A stretch of 64,000 nucleotides of DNA from Nematopogon swammerdamellus (GCA_946902875.1 OX336343.1:2704754-2768753); one strand, 5' to 3'; shown: positions 19,650 through 30,755, counted from the first letter of the stretch. Notes: generated from the sequence alone by a model not told the origin. A program made the numbers and translations.

Positions 19650-19766
19650 GACGATCAAAGGGGGAAGCACTGACATGGCACCTAGTTCACCCGGTGTTAT
19701 GGGCTGACATCACGGACGTTGTAGGTGATGTAGCCAACCGTGTCAGTTTCCATAAAAAAAAAAAAC
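19650..19766 (+). mobile_element. SINE-Y 3' end
   Basis: ACGATCAAAGGGGGAAGCAC to GTGTCAGTTTCCATAAAA with an A run. Matches the 15080-15200 part of the full copy almost exactly. Confidence 0.85.
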
Positions 19767-19929
19767 AAAAAAAAAAAAATTTTTTTTACAAAAGTTCTTT
19801 ACACCTGACCCAATTAATAACGTCTTTGTAGTCAGAACTCTCAGTAAAATGGATAATCTTGCTCTCAAACTGTATTTTAGATAAACTGTAGGCGATGTTA
19901 ATATGTAGATAGTCACTAAAGAACTTGTA

Positions 19930-20047
19930 ATAATATTTATGAAAAAAAAAAATTCTATAAAAAATATTCCGTGTAATCGAAACGGATAGAATAAATTGTG
20001 ACAAGTTCGAGTGTAGTCTTACTGCCAAGAGGATTCTATAGAACATT
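19930..20047 (+). mobile_element. LINE 3' end (AATAC-tail family) fragment
   Basis: GTGTAATCGAAACGGATAGA, ATAAATTGTGACAAGTTCGA and CTGCCAAGAGGATT match 37970-38085 and 32283-32376. The tandem AATAC tail is not kept here. Confidence 0.6.
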
Positions 20048-20248
20048 AAACGAAAATTGTTATATTTTTTAAAACTTCATACAAAAATGTAGTTCTATGA
20101 AGTACATAATATGAAAAAAAAAATTTTTTAAACTAGTTAATATGAAATAAACATTGACGCATGGTTTTTAAATTTACAGTATTTTTTCATGGTGAAAAAG
20201 ATGTCTGAATGTGACTCTATTTTAATTTCTTATGTCCAGCTAGCTTCA

Positions 20249-20415
20249 TACTGGATAATTATTTTGGGATAAAATTTACGTCATTGTATAGGGAATTTAA
20301 TTTTCTAGACACTAAAGCAACATTATTTGATGAAAACAAATCCTAATAATTTTTAAACAAACAAAAACTACAAAATTCACCATATAAACGCGCGCACTGC
20401 GCTCGATTGCTCAGT
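20249..20415. repeat. Dispersed repeat, copy 1 (pairs with 25375-25553)
   Basis: TACTGGATAATTATTTTGGG, TTACGTCATTGTATAGGGAA, CACCATATAAACGCGC and CACTGCGCTCGATTGCTCAG occur in the same order in both copies. Unclassified; no terminal structure seen. Confidence 0.85.
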
Positions 20416-20446
20416 GTCGCCGAAATTGCATTTTTATTTTGCCATA

Positions 20447-20776
20447 CATACATACATACATAACACACGCTGTATCCCGACAATCAGGGTAAGCAGAGTA
20501 ATCGGTGTTGTGCTATAAGGACTCTGCTAAATTACAGCACAACACCGACCACCACGTTTAGCACAGTATACGGACAAGACAACTATCAAGCAGCAAGTAA
20601 GACACGAAGAACCCACCTGCTGCATGACAAGGTGGAAGGACTGCGCCAAGGTGAGAAGTGGCTAGCCTGTCGCCCTTTAGCGCAGTATCTTGTCCTTATC
20701 CCTTAGTCGCCTCTTACGACATGCACGGGGAGAGATGCAGTGGGGCTATTCTTTTTAAGTACCGGCCCCACACGGT
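20447..20776 (-). mobile_element. Z retroposon, full length, 11-bp target duplication
   Basis: ATTTTGCCATA occurs immediately outside both ends (20436-20446 and 20777-20787). Within, on the minus strand: ACCGTGTGGGGCCGGTAC, GCCCCACTGCATCTCTCC, AAAGGCGACTAAGGGATAAG, CAAGGTGAGAAGTGG-complement, GGTGGTCGGTGTTGTGCTG, GATTACTCTGCTTACCC, and a tail of TATG repeats. The duplication shows Z moves by target-primed reverse transcription. No ORF and no obvious polymerase III box pair. Confidence 0.9.
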
Positions 20777-20917
20777 ATTTTGCCATATTATGATGAATCC
20801 TCTTAAGAATGCGCAATATACAATAAACAGCTTGTTACAACTCAATTAACCTATGGATTACGGTTTAAGATTAATATGAAATATTTTATGATTTATGCTT
20901 ATCTTTATGGTTAGTCG

Positions 20918-21118
20918 ACTTAGATAGATAGATAGACAGAAATACTTTATTGCTCCAAAACATTTAACAGTAACAAACGATAAGTAATTTACATGAGGGG
21001 CAAAGGCGGACTTATCCCTTACAGGGATTTCTCCCAGTCAACCTTTGGATGTTTGAGAGTCGTATGTTGTGAGATATAAGTAGGTAGTAGCAAAAGACTT
21101 GAGTGTGGGAATGTAAAA
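20918..21118 (-). mobile_element. LINE-T 3' end with (TCTA)n tail
   Basis: On the minus strand: CCCACACTCAAGTC, CTACTACCTACTTATATCTC, GTTGACTGGGAGAAATCCCT, GTAAGGGATAAGTCCGCC, AATAAAGTATTTCTG and TCTATCTATC. AATAAA just before the tail fits a polyadenylation signal. The longest LINE-T copy in the window. Confidence 0.75.
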
Positions 21119-21470
21119 TATAATATATGGGAAATAACTATGATAAACTATAATATACTTGCACTACATAATATAAGTACATACCAGTTTAAACGTAGAA
21201 ATCGCAAATTATAAATTAAATTAAATACATAAAACTATAAATTAAATACATATGTATTAAAGACTATATAATACATAATACCTAAATATATACATACATA
21301 CATACTTGTCCATTCAGAATTAAAGCATTTTTTAGCTATTGACTTCACATGACATGATACATAAACAGATAATTTATCACCATAGTAACCTTGACCGTGC
21401 ATAATGCTGGCACAGCTACGTATCGGCTTTACCGGTAGGTTCTTAAGTGAAGTTTACACAACGAAATGGA
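21119..21470. other. AT-rich, no gene
   Basis: Low-complexity ATAAATTAAATACATA stretches only; a short Y-like GGAAGCACTGACA...GGCACCTAGTTCG piece follows at 21466-21500. Confidence 0.5.
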
Positions 21471-21513
21471 AGCACTGACACTGGCACCTAGTTCGAGTTC
21501 AATTAGTTAGGAA

Positions 21514-21848
21514 AAACCGGCCAAGTGCGAGTCTAACTCGCGCATCGAGGGTTCCGTATCGCCATGTCGTGGTCAGTGCCACTCACGCCATCTACGTATT
21601 AGTTAAAATGCTTAATACTCTTTTCGGTAGATGGCGTGCATACACTTTTTAGTTTCTTGTATGGGGACCCCCGTGAATTTTTTACTTTTTCTTATTTTTA
21701 TTATTTGTTGTTATATGGGCCATAATAACACATATTCTGTGAAAATTTCAACGGGCTACCTATTACGGTTCAAGAGATACAGCCCTCGGACAGATGGACG
21801 GCGTAGCCTTATTAATAGCGTCCTGTACGACTGATACGGAACCCTAAA
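21514..21848 (+). mobile_element. X-family element, full length
   Basis: Starts CCGGCCAAGTGCGAGTCTAA, keeps GCCACTCACGCCATCTACG, GGTAGATGGCGTGCATACAC, GGTTCAAGAGATACAGCCCT and ends GATACGGAACCCTAAAAA. Confidence 0.85.
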
Positions 21849-21867
21849 AATGTTCGAGCAATGATCG

Positions 21868-22060
21868 CACCTTACTGTATAAGTGGTAGGGTTTAACCCG
21901 CCTTGGTAGCACCGCACCAAATAAAAGGCCGGTCGAAACGGCTGTGTAAATTGTTCGTATTTACCGTTCAGTTCAGTGCAGCCGGCACGACCAAAGGTAA
22001 GCACTGACATGGCACCTAGTTCACCGAGGTGTTATGGGTTGACATCGCCTGTTTCTGATC
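21868..22060 (+). mobile_element. SINE-Y body fragment
   Basis: GTGGTAGGGTTTAACCCGCC, AGGCCGGTCGAAACGGCTGT, CCGGCACGACCAAAGG, GACATGGCACCTAG. The 3' tip is lost and replaced by GCCTGTTTCTGATCC. Confidence 0.8.
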
Positions 22061-22314
22061 CTATAATTTTATCTGGTATTCTGTTAAAATTAGGGGGTTT
22101 ATTTAATTATTACAATTAATATTGTTACATATAATTTTAAAATTATTATTTTATTGAGGGAAATAATTTTATAACAACAAATTGTTTTAAATTTAAATTT
22201 GATTTTAGTTCAATTCCCGAAGTTATTAAGTACATAATACGTTTTATTTGTATAATTATTGTAATATATATGTATATATGAATTTAAATATTTATTCATA
22301 AATTTTTATGTTAC

Positions 22315-22490
22315 ATTCTCACACTAAAGCCTTTTGCTTTCACTTCACAACATACGATCCTCATACATCCAAAGGTTGACTGGAAGAATTCTCTGTAAGA
22401 GATAAGTCGGCCTGTCCCCCCTCATGTAACTTTAATGCTTTATTTCTGTAAAATATTTTTTGGATAGATTAAATAAAAAAAAAATTTAAA
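22315..22490 (+). mobile_element. LINE-T 3' end
   Basis: TCACACTAAAGCCTTTTGC, CATCCAAAGGTTGACTGGAA, GAGATAAGTCGGCCTGTC and an A-rich end after TTTTTGGATAG. Confidence 0.65.
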
Positions 22491-22499
22491 AAATCATAG

Positions 22500-22855
22500 A
22501 GTATTTCTATCTAACTACTCCTAAAACGATGACTCGCGAAAATTTAGACAACTTGCTTGCTCTAAATTTCGCAGATCTAAATTTTAAATTGTCTTGTTAT
22601 CAGCGCGACCATCAATTCACACATTGTCTCTTTACTGTTCTCGTCCCGTGTGCTTCGCCCTAGTACACTTCAAATGTTGCCAGATGATAGATAACATTCA
22701 ATGGTATGACTAAAGATGGTTGGGGTAATTCAATCGTCTTTTGGAACCGCGCGTGGTCTAATAGCGTACTTGAAGGCACGACTGTAACTTCTGTGAGAAA
22801 CGAAAACAATTTTATTTTAATAATGAAATTTTACTACTAATATAATATTAACATC
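22500..22855. other. No recognised feature
   Basis: Unique-looking sequence with no frame or repeat partner in the window. Confidence 0.4.
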
Positions 22856-23095
22856 ACACTGTATCCCGACAATGAATGTTAGCAGAATAATCGGTGTTGT
22901 GCTGCAAAAACGCTGGTAAATTACCGCACAACACCTATCACCATCTACAGCAAATTAATTAGGACAAGCAAGACACATAAATATCAAGCAGCAAGGAAGT
23001 CACTAATGCTGTACGTTCTATATGACGTGGCCAGGCCGTCGCCCTTTAGCACGGCATCTTGGCCTTATCCCTCATTCGCCTTTACGAAATGAACA
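22856..23095 (-). mobile_element. Z retroposon, diverged and internally deleted
   Basis: TGTATCCCGACAATGAATGT, AATCGGTGTTGTGCTGC, ACCGCACAACACC, CAAGCAGCAAGGAAG and GCCCTTTAGCACGGCATCTT in the Z order on the minus strand. The 5' tip is missing. Confidence 0.75.
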
Positions 23096-23314
23096 TATGG
23101 AAATGCCGGTAGAGTTGTAAGTATCAGTGTATGCCAACATGCGCGACCAACAGAAGTCTCTACCTCCATTATGTTGGTTTGGTAGTCTTTTCTGTGAGCA
23201 ACTGTAGATTTTCATGTTACGCTGCGCGCGCGCATCGTAAAAATTTACTCTCATAATTTTTTTTCATAACTCGCCTAAAGAAGTATAAATTCAAAAACAA
23301 TATTCATATTATAT

Positions 23315-23669
23315 AAGGTGCTTCGTTATTTATGTCAAAAATTTCGGAAGGGTTACATAGACACTCAAATAAACACGTTACGCAAAAAAAATATATGTTT
23401 GCTACCTAAACATTAACCTGTGTGTAACAGTAGGTAACTTGCATTGTACGGGGTCAATGACCGTACTATGTTCAAACGCAGAACAGCTGTTTGTTGTAAG
23501 TAAGTCACAAGGTCACTATGATTGGTTTTTACAGCTACTTATTTGATTGAATTTTTTTGTTAGGAGAAAAAATTTTCCTATAAACATATGTTTTTTTCTT
23601 ACGTAAAATGTTTATTTGAGTGCGTATGTAACCGTCCCGAAATTTTTGACATAAATAACGAAGCACCTT
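23315..23669. mobile_element. 355-bp TIR element, about 90-bp TIRs
   Basis: The left end AAGGTGCTTCGTTATTTATG TCAAAAATTTCGG and on through ACTCAAATAAAC is mirrored at the right end (GTTTATTTGAGTGCGTATG … CATAAATAACGAAGCACCTT). ATAT flanks both ends, but the site is AT-rich so the duplication length is ambiguous. No coding frame. Confidence 0.85.
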
Positions 23670-23804
23670 ATATATGTATAGCTTTGGCCCGCGACTTCAC
23701 TTCTTGTGACTTTTTGCTCACAGCTCAGGCCGCCGATGATGTAGCGTTATGATTTATAGCCTAAAACCATCTTGAGAAGTGACTGAATGCAATAGTTTTT
23801 GTTA

Positions 23805-23972
23805 TTTATTTAAAGCGCGACGTATCGCGCCTTTCCACTCATACGGTGTCTCACGAGGCCCATGGACATTCGGTCGGGTGCGGTTTATGCGAATGCCATG
23901 CTGGCCTGCCAAGTACCCATTCACGTCCCTCTTGAAGGACCCGAGAGACTGTACTTGGCGGGAAATATATAC
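23805..23972 (-). mobile_element. LINE-V 3' fragment
   Basis: TTAAAGCGCGACGTATCGCG, GGCCCATGGACATTCGGTCG, GCGAATGCCATGCTGGCCTG and GTACTTGGCGGGAAATATAT are the complement of the LINE-V coding end and tail. Confidence 0.7.
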
Positions 23973-24079
23973 CAGGGAGATGTAAATCGATAAAGTGGTT
24001 CTCGAGTTATAAGGATATTTATATATTGACCACGATACACGCTGGTCGCCCGTAGAAACTTAAATTTTTTATTAGGATA

Positions 24080-24306
24080 CTAGCTTTTGCCCGCGGCTTC
24101 GCTCGCGTGAAATTCGTATTTAAAAAAGGAAAGTAAGTAAGCCCGCTACTGTACCTTTATTTCGGCGCGCGGAACAATTCGGTTTGTATGAGAGCCACAT
24201 CTTAGCGTAACCGGAACTGCATTTTATTTAACCTATCCTGTGTCCCATATAGTAAAATGTGTTTGTACTAAGTTTCGTCGAATTCGGATGATCGGTTTAA
24301 GAGTTT
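24080..24306 (-). mobile_element. Helitron-like element, 3' half
   Basis: CTAGCTTTTGCCCGCGGCTT CGCTCGCG is the complement of the 3' terminus (…GCGAGCGAAGCCGCGGGCAAAAGCTAG). It continues TTTCGGCGCGCGGAAC, AGCCACATCTTAGCGTAACC and stops at GATCGGTTTAAGAGTTT, where a Z head begins. Compare the complete copy at 51082-51468. Confidence 0.75.
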
Positions 24307-24574
24307 GTATCGTGTGGGGCCGGTACTTTAAAAGAATTGTACCGTGTGGGGCCGGTACTTTAAAAGAATAGCCCCACTGCATCTCTTCCCGTGCATGTTG
24401 TAAAAGGCGACTAAGGGATATGACTCCCTTCTTATATCACTAGGTGGTAGGGTTCAACCCGCCCGGGTTGGTACCACCGCACTGAATGAAAGGTCGGTCG
24501 AAACGGCTATGTAAATAGTTTGTGTTTTCCGTCCAGTTCAGTGTAGCCGGCACGACCGAAGGGAAGCACTGACT
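24307..24574 (+). mobile_element. Z/Y chimeric SINE, 5' tip duplicated, 3' truncated
   Basis: The first 32 bases (GTATCGTGTGGGGCCGGTAC…AAAAGAATT) are repeated at 24339 (GTACCGTGTGGGGCCGGTAC) before the element continues through the usual junction and Y body. It ends abruptly at GGAAGCACTGAC. Confidence 0.8.
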
Positions 24575-24641
24575 CAAATGTCACGTCATTCTATAGGTAT
24601 TGTTAAGGCCCCCGGCACGTGAACATGGTTCACTTGACCAC

Positions 24642-24965
24642 TTTTTTTTTTATGGAAACTGACACGGTTGGCTACATCACCTACAACATCCGTGATGTCA
24701 GCCCATAACACCGGGTGAACTTGGTGCCACGTCAGTGCTTCCCTTCGGTCGTGCCGGCTACACTGAACTGGACGGAAAACACAAACTATTTACATAGCCG
24801 TTTCGAACGACTTTTCATTCAGTGCGGTGGTACCAATCCGGGCGGGTTAAACCCTACCACCTAGTAATATAAGAAGGGAGTCATATCCCTTAGTCGCTCT
24901 TTACGACATACACGGGGAGAGATGCAGTGGGGCTATTCTTTTAAAGTACCGCCCCCACACGGTAC
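24642..24965 (-). mobile_element. Z/Y chimeric SINE
   Basis: A T run, the complement of the Y 3' end and body, the junction (GGGAGTCATATCCCTTAG) and the Z head to GGTAC. Only about 65 bp from the previous chimera and in opposite orientation. Confidence 0.85.
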
Positions 24966-25216
24966 AAAATGATGATGATTGATGATAATATAGCAAGATA
25001 TAAAAACTCTGAACTTCCCTAAGCGACTGGGAAGTCCCAAAATATAATGATGTATCACTAATTCACTGTACGTGACCGCTTGTATTATGTAGAATTTGAA
25101 CCAGAACACCGTAAGTCACAAATGTTGCCATTCATCATAGCATGACACTTAGATACGATCAATTGGGCGAACAGTACATTATAATCAAATTGATATTCCC
25201 GCTAGGACCGTTTGTT

Positions 25217-25380
25217 CTGCATCTCTCCCCGTGCATGTCGTTAAAGGCGACTAAGGAAGGGATAAAGACTAGATGCAGTGCTGAAGGGCGACAGGATAGC
25301 CACCTCCACCTTGGAACGGATCCTCCCACCGAGTCATGCAGCAGGTGGGTCTTCGTGCCTTACTTGCTGCTTGATACTGG
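25217..25380 (+). mobile_element. Z retroposon fragment
   Basis: TCTGCATCTCTCCCCGTGCA, AGGGCGACAGGATAGCCACC, CGAGTCATGCAGCAGGTGGG and TACTTGCTGCTTGATA. It meets the repeat starting TACTGGATAATT at 25375, with the two overlapping by a few bases. Confidence 0.75.
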
Positions 25381-25553
25381 ATAATTATTTTGGAATAAAA
25401 TTTACGTCATTGTATAGGGAATTTAATTTTCACACTAATGCAGCATTATTTGAAAAAAAAAAAAAAAAATCCTAATAATTTTTAAACAAACAAAACCTAC
25501 AAAATTCACCATATAAACGCGCACACTGCGCTCGATTGCTCAGTGCCGCCGAC
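25375..25553. repeat. Dispersed repeat, copy 2 (pairs with 20249-20415)
   Basis: Same order of landmarks as copy 1, with a 16-A run where copy 1 has ATGAAAACAAA, and without the TAGACACT variation. About 5 kb apart and in the same orientation. Confidence 0.85.
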
Positions 25554-26140
25554 CATCGATGTATTACTTGTCTATTGCTGGTTTGCCGCTACCTCAGCCC
25601 GCGCTTCCGCACATCGCGCCTCACGCCACACCCGCTGACGCCTAGCTCAGTAGCGTTAGTATCGCTGTCGCGTAGCCAAAGAATATAATACCGCGTAGCC
25701 ACGCCCGTATTATATGTGTAATTGAGCTACCTACCCCTCGCGCGTGTACGAATTTTGTTTTTTGCGTTATTTATTTTATTACTAACATTTGTTGTGTTCA
25801 AATGCCAATACGAGTAAAAAAAGGAATAGTAATATGACTATGACGTGTGCGCTAGCTTCACTAGTCATGTCACTTAATTACGTAGAATTATTATTACATG
25901 GTAGTACATATTAATTCTATGCCTGAAATACGAAGTAACGACAGTTCAGTTTAACACCTGGTGGCGGGAGCATTCGTTTATCCGACTTTTCTGTCGACGG
26001 TACCGAAAGCTGTTACGTCATACATAACCGCCAGCGGTGGCATACTGGAACCAGACGACTTAATATATGTAAACGTCGAAGCCGCCGACTCGAATTTTTG
26101 TTTTGCCATAATGAAACCTCATACTCATAACAGTAGCTGA
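25554..26140. other. No recognised gene
   Basis: GC-moderate sequence. ATAATACCGCGTAGCCACGC followed by CCGTATTAT makes a short hairpin near 25690; otherwise nothing is assigned. Confidence 0.4.
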
Positions 26141-26274
26141 TGTACTAAAGACTTACATAAGTCGACGTTTCGCCCGCTAGATCACGGGCTTCTTCAGGAC
26201 CTGCGGGATTTCCTGGAGCCGACACGACTAGTGTCCGTTGTACCAGACGTCAACTTATGTAAGTCTTTGGTACA
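26141..26274. mobile_element. 134-bp TIR element
   Basis: TGTACTAAAGACTTACATAA GTCGACGT at the left is inverted at the right (ACGTCAACTTATGTAAGTCT TTGGTACA). The centre includes TTTCGCCCGCTAGATCACGG. Too short to encode anything. Confidence 0.8.
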
Positions 26275-26509
26275 CCTGCTGTTAATCCGAAAACTTAAAA
26301 ATGAATGTAATTAATAACAGAGATAAACTTAAAAACATTAGTGAGTAAATCCGTTAAATTTTCTAATGAAGTATGAGTTGTATTGTAAGTATTATTGGTA
26401 AAATAGTTCATGGTCCATGCTCACTGGGCTGGACTACAATACAGCGCTGAGTCTAGTGAAATCTTCACTAGATTTAGCGTGTCCAGTCCTTATTTTTTTT
26501 CACCTCTTG

Positions 26510-26770
26510 TACTTCCCTTCCCTTGCCCCTTACTAGGTGGTAGGCTCAAATTGTAGCCGACTGGGTTGGTACCACGTTGGTACCACGCACCGTACTGGAT
26601 GTAAAATGGCCGCATAGCAGCCTCGGTTGTGTTCTCCTCTAGCCCAGTATAGCCAGCAATCCAGGGAAGTCTCCGGTATTGCACCTACCTTCTCGAAGGT
26701 GTTATTGGTCGGACCATGTGCTTTGGCCCCTCCGATTCAGCCAACCATACCGGATTACATAAAAAAAATA
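26510..26770 (+). mobile_element. SINE-W body
   Basis: CTTCCCTTCCCTTGCCCCTT, AGGTGGTAGGCTCAAATTG, an internal duplication GGTTGGTACCACGTTGGTAC, CCAGTATAGCCAGCAATCCA and the end ACCATACCGGATTACATAAA. The head is missing. Confidence 0.85.
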
Positions 26771-26861
26771 ATTGTCTAAATGTTTGTGTTAATATGTAAT
26801 TAATAATGTAATGCTGTAGGGGAAAAAAAATCTTTCTTTATTTCTTTCTTTCTTTAAAAGA

Positions 26862-26965
26862 AATAGTGGTGATCGGTGTTGTGCTGTAATTTAACCGAGC
26901 TCTTGAAGCACCGATTACTCTGCTTACCCCGATTGTCGTGATAATGCGTGACGGTATGTATGTTA
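26862..26965 (+). mobile_element. Z retroposon 3' end
   Basis: GTGGTGATCGGTGTTGTGCT, CCGATTACTCTGCTTACCCC, GATTGTCG and ACGGTATGTATGT. Preceded by a TTTC microsatellite. Confidence 0.75.
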
Positions 26966-27005
26966 GCAATTCTAGTGAAAGCTCCCGATGCGTTTGAGTT
27001 AAGCT

Positions 27006-28019
27006 CAGTGCCGGATTAGTCATATAGCAGGAGTAGCAAATGCTACGGGCCCCTCCTCGCCTCCGGAGGCCCCACGCTTAGAAAGAATGAAAATCCGAAT
27101 TTATATATCGTCGCCTTGGTGATGAAGGGACCCAAGTCGCAAAATCTAGTATCGAGGTATAGACCTTTTAAAATATTTGGTGGACACAAAATTTTCTTTT
27201 TGCTCATAACTTTTTGATTTCTGCGGAAATTTTAATGAAACTTCGCATGGTGACAGGTGTAATGATCGATTTAATTATGACACATGGATATTATTAAGAA
27301 TGTGAGCCGAAAGGGGGGGATGTATGTGTGCATGGTCCCATTTGCTACAGATGTTCTATCTCACGAAGTCCGTTTGGCTCTGGTTGTAGTAGTGACGTGT
27401 ACTGATGAGCGCGCTTGTGTGTGTGTGTGCGTGGACCGCGTCGCGATGGTGACTGAGCGCTCTCGAGGTCACGCACACTAAAGCAATGTGCATGTGCACG
27501 CCTGACAACATTCATAGCCAAACGGACTTCGTGAGATAGCTAGAGTACAGCCCTCGCGCTGACTCTGAAGGTGATTTGAGACTGCGTCTGACTCGAATTT
27601 CAAGAAGTGTACAGCCAATATTATTTACCTGACATATTCAGTTTTAATATACGTAAAACTTCATCTATTAAGGCAGATCGATAGTTTTTTGGAAAAAACG
27701 ATTTGATTACCTTCGCTCGATAGAAAAAAATCATGAACATGCCTCTGAATTTAGTTATAAAAACGTATTTAAGGCAACGTGACCAGATCAAGGCTTTGGA
27801 AAAAATATATTTTATTTGTTGAATGTATATCTAAATCCCTATATTTTTTTGTTTCGATCCGTAGTTTTGGTGTAAATAAATAAAAACCAAATGTTTGATT
27901 GATTTATTGTGTTGCATCCTACTCCAACCAACGAAAGCGGCGCGGCGGCGCGGCGGTGGCGGCGCCTTGAAAGAGGAGTACGGGTGAAAACGGGTTGACA
28001 GGGTCTTAATCCGGCACTG
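27006..28019. mobile_element. hAT-like element (CAGTGCCGGATTA ends)
   Basis: CAGTGCCGGATTAGTC at the left is inverted at the right (TTAATCCGGCACTG). The left subterminal GCAAATGCTACGGGCCCC matches the layout of animal hAT ends with this tip. Flanks GTTAAGCT and ACTATGCT agree at 5 of 8 positions, so the target duplication is weak. About 1.0 kb, no transposase frame, with a nested inverted repeat. Confidence 0.65.
27356..27539. repeat. 24-bp perfect inverted repeat around a GT-rich loop
   Basis: CTATCTCACGAAGTCCGTTT GGCT (27356-27379) is exactly complementary to 27516-27539. The 136-bp interior holds a GTGTGTGTGTGTG run. May be a small TIR element inserted in the hAT-like element; no target duplication is evident. 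Confidence 0.8.
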
Positions 28020-28197
28020 ACTATGCTTTTGGCTCCGCTGCCAAGTAGGCAACGAGCTGCCGACTATCCACGTCGTGTGTGTTTTTACCCAACTATGCGT
28101 GTGCACGATTCTAACGGTCTTGTGATTACATAAACACGGTACTCTGTTTTTGTATTAGAAGTAAATCCGAAAAAATAACAAAAAATAATTAAATGTA

Positions 28198-28370
28198 AAA
28201 CCGGCCCGGTGCGAGTCGAACTAGCATCCCGTGGGTTCCCTATCGCCATATCATGGTCAGCGCCACTCACGCCATCTATGTATTAGTTAAAATGCTTCAT
28301 ACTCTTTTCGGTAGATGGCGAGCATACACTTTTTACTTTCTTGTATTCGGGAACCCCCGTGAAATTCTAT
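28198..28370 (+). mobile_element. X-family element, 3' truncated
   Basis: AAACCGGCCCGGTGCGAGTC, GCCACTCACGCCATCTATG, GGTAGATGGCGAGCATACAC, then GGGAACCCCCGTGAAATTC where LINE sequence begins. Confidence 0.8.
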
Positions 28371-28905
28371 TTAGCGACGAGCCATTCGCCTCATTGGTGC
28401 CTCTGTACTCACAAAGGACCTTCAATCTCTAAAACACAGACGTATCGTTGGTTCATTGAGCCTGCTTTATCGGTACTACTATGGCCGCTGCTCTGACGAA
28501 CTTGCTTCCCTCCTCTTCCTGTTCGCCTACGCCAAACCCGCCATACTCTGGCGGAAAACCCCTTTGTAGTCGACAGAAGAGCCCTTCGAACTGCACGATT
28601 TTCTAAATCGTTCTTGTGCCGCACTGCAAAGGTGTGGAACGGGCTCCCAGGGAATATCTTTCCCCACTCTCCTACAATCCACGGATCTTCAAATCGCGGG
28701 TTAATAGCCTTTCCCCAGCAACATTAGTCCACCGGCTCGACATTCAAGCTGGACTGGCACCTCCTCGCCGGTGAAATTGGCTGCGCCTGAGGCTTCGACC
28801 TCGGGCAGTTCGGAAGCAAAAAAAAGCTCCTCAAGATGTGATGGGCTACAATCGATATGTGTGATGGTGTTAAAGCCAAACGTGTCAGATTCTATAAAGA
28901 ACGTT
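28371..28905 (+). pseudogene. LINE reverse transcriptase C-terminal end and 3' UTR
   Basis: One frame reads AIRLIGASVLTKDLQSLKHR, RIVGSLSLLYRYYYGRCSDE, LASL and meets a stop near 28567. A following stretch gives CRTAKVWNGLPGNIFP. LKHRR-x-V-x-SL-x-LLYR-Y-x-G-x-CS-x-EL followed by TAKVWN-x-LP is the usual C-terminal signature of Jockey/CR1-type LINE ORF2. Stops and frame breaks mark it as dead. The 3' UTR ends GCCAAACGTGTCAGATTCTA TAAAG, similar to the end of SINE-Y. Confidence 0.8.
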
Positions 28906-30000
28906 TGAATGAATGAATTTTAATGAATGAATTTTATTTATTAATTTAAAAAAACACAGAGTACATAGAATTGGCATCCTGCACTAGATAAAACTGTCTT
29001 GCAGGAGTGCATTCTTTAAAAAATTATAATAATATACATTAGATCCAAAAATCATAAACATGCGCTCATTAAAATTATCATGCAATTAGTTATTATATTA
29101 AAAAATAATGGTTTATTATCATATTTGCGTTTACATCGGATTTGCTGTTAAACTGATTCTACCGCGAGCGAAGCCGCAGGCAAAACTAGTATTGAATACA
29201 CACTAACAAATTCTCAGGAATGTATGTGAGTCTTATGTAGAGAAATCGGGTAAAACGCATTGTTCGCACATTGAGCGTGATTTTGGCAGGACCCCTCTGA
29301 ACCATACGAACTGCTTTCCGAAAACTAATACTCGAAGACAAGGGTTCTGCAGGAGGTAACCAACAGAATTTCAATATTTATATTATTCCTGACTAGGGTT
29401 ATAATAATAATAATTTGTATTAATTAACTTATGTGGTACCTATAGTAACCAACCAAGTCAGTAAATTATTGTATTAAACGCGGTGTTAAAATAGGGGTAG
29501 TGAGTGCCCGAAAGGTAGGATAATAACCACCTCAAACTGAAGTAATTTTGTTTTACAATTTTTTATTTTGAGATTTTTTTTCACTCAGTAAAAAATATAT
29601 AGTTAAAATAAAACTACTGGGCAAGATACCTTATAGAGCACATTTTAATATGACTTAAACATTAAACTGTTTACGTTAAAAGTATCATGCTGCCTACATC
29701 TAAGCAAAAAATTAAAAAATGTTAGTCAAAAAGTTCTAAAAAAGATAATAAAAACAATATTATGGTTCAGTCATCAAGTAATTAATAAAAGTTAAAATAG
29801 TCTTGTAAAAAAATATTTTCGATCATCCAAGTCTTATTTAAAATGGGGAAAATTGCACTTAACTCGTAAAATTTATAATTTTAAAGAAATATTTGACTCT
29901 GGAGCAACTGACTCTGGAATACAGTAGGACTTTACGGCTCAACTGCGGGAATTGTCTATGGTTCCAACAATCTCAAGATTATGACTGAGATCACACATAA
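28906..30000. other. No gene; minor LINE and Helitron traces
   Basis: 28910-29020 has an AATGAATGAATTTT repeat and an A-rich stretch. 29163-29192 (CGCGAGCGAAGCCGCAGGCA) resembles a Helitron 3' tip. The remainder to 30000 is AT-rich and unassigned. Confidence 0.45.
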
Positions 30001-30297
30001 GATCTCTCCCCGTGCATGTCGTAAAAGGTGACTAAGGGATAAGGACGAGATGGCGGCGTGCCAAAGGGCGACAGGTTTGCCACCTCTCACCTTGGCGCGG
30101 TCCTTCCACCGAGTAGTGCAACAGGTGGGTCTATGTGCCTTACTTGCTGCTTGATAGTTATCTTGTCCGAATAATTTGTTAAACGTGGTGGTCGATGTTG
30201 TTTTGCAATTTTTTAGAGCTCTTGCAGCACAACACCGATTACTTTGCTTACTCTGATTGTCGGGATACAGCGTGTGTGGTATGTATGTAACACACAT
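30001..30297 (+). mobile_element. Z retroposon, 5' truncated
   Basis: GATCTCTCCCCGTGCATGTC to TCGGGATACAGCGTGTGTGG TATGTATGTAA. The antisense frame of about 113 codons through it is an artefact. Confidence 0.85.
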
Positions 30298-30755
30298 AAG
30301 AATATCTTATACAATTTTATACTAATGGCACCAATGGACGATTATTTTTATTTATACTTTGTTTTATTTTTATAGTAAGTTATTTTTAGGTCTAGTTTAA
30401 ATTATTTGATTATATCTGTGGATTTCAGATTGATGATGTTTATTCCGCGAGATAATCTTAAGATTAACGGAATCAGAGGATAAACCTCGCCGCAATTGAG
30501 GCTAAATGGTTAGCACAAGTTGGCGCCATCTCGCATAGTGCGACCTCGCGGTTCCTCTGACCGGGTTACGCCACTTTGGCAGCCATTATATTCAAATAAG
30601 TCTCCACTGAGCCACGGCTCAAACTGACTCATAATAAGATACAGGCTGGTTTAAATATATACTATGCTTTAAGCACCAGGGTCAAGGCAGTGATGCAATT
30701 CTAAATAGTGAAGATAAAATGTAAAATGTATTTTCGCAATAGAAATTTATAATTA
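30298..30755. other. No recognised feature
   Basis: A GC-richer patch at 30480-30610 (CTCGCCGCAATTGAGGC, GCGCCATCTCGCATAGTGCG) has no partner elsewhere in the window. Confidence 0.4.
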
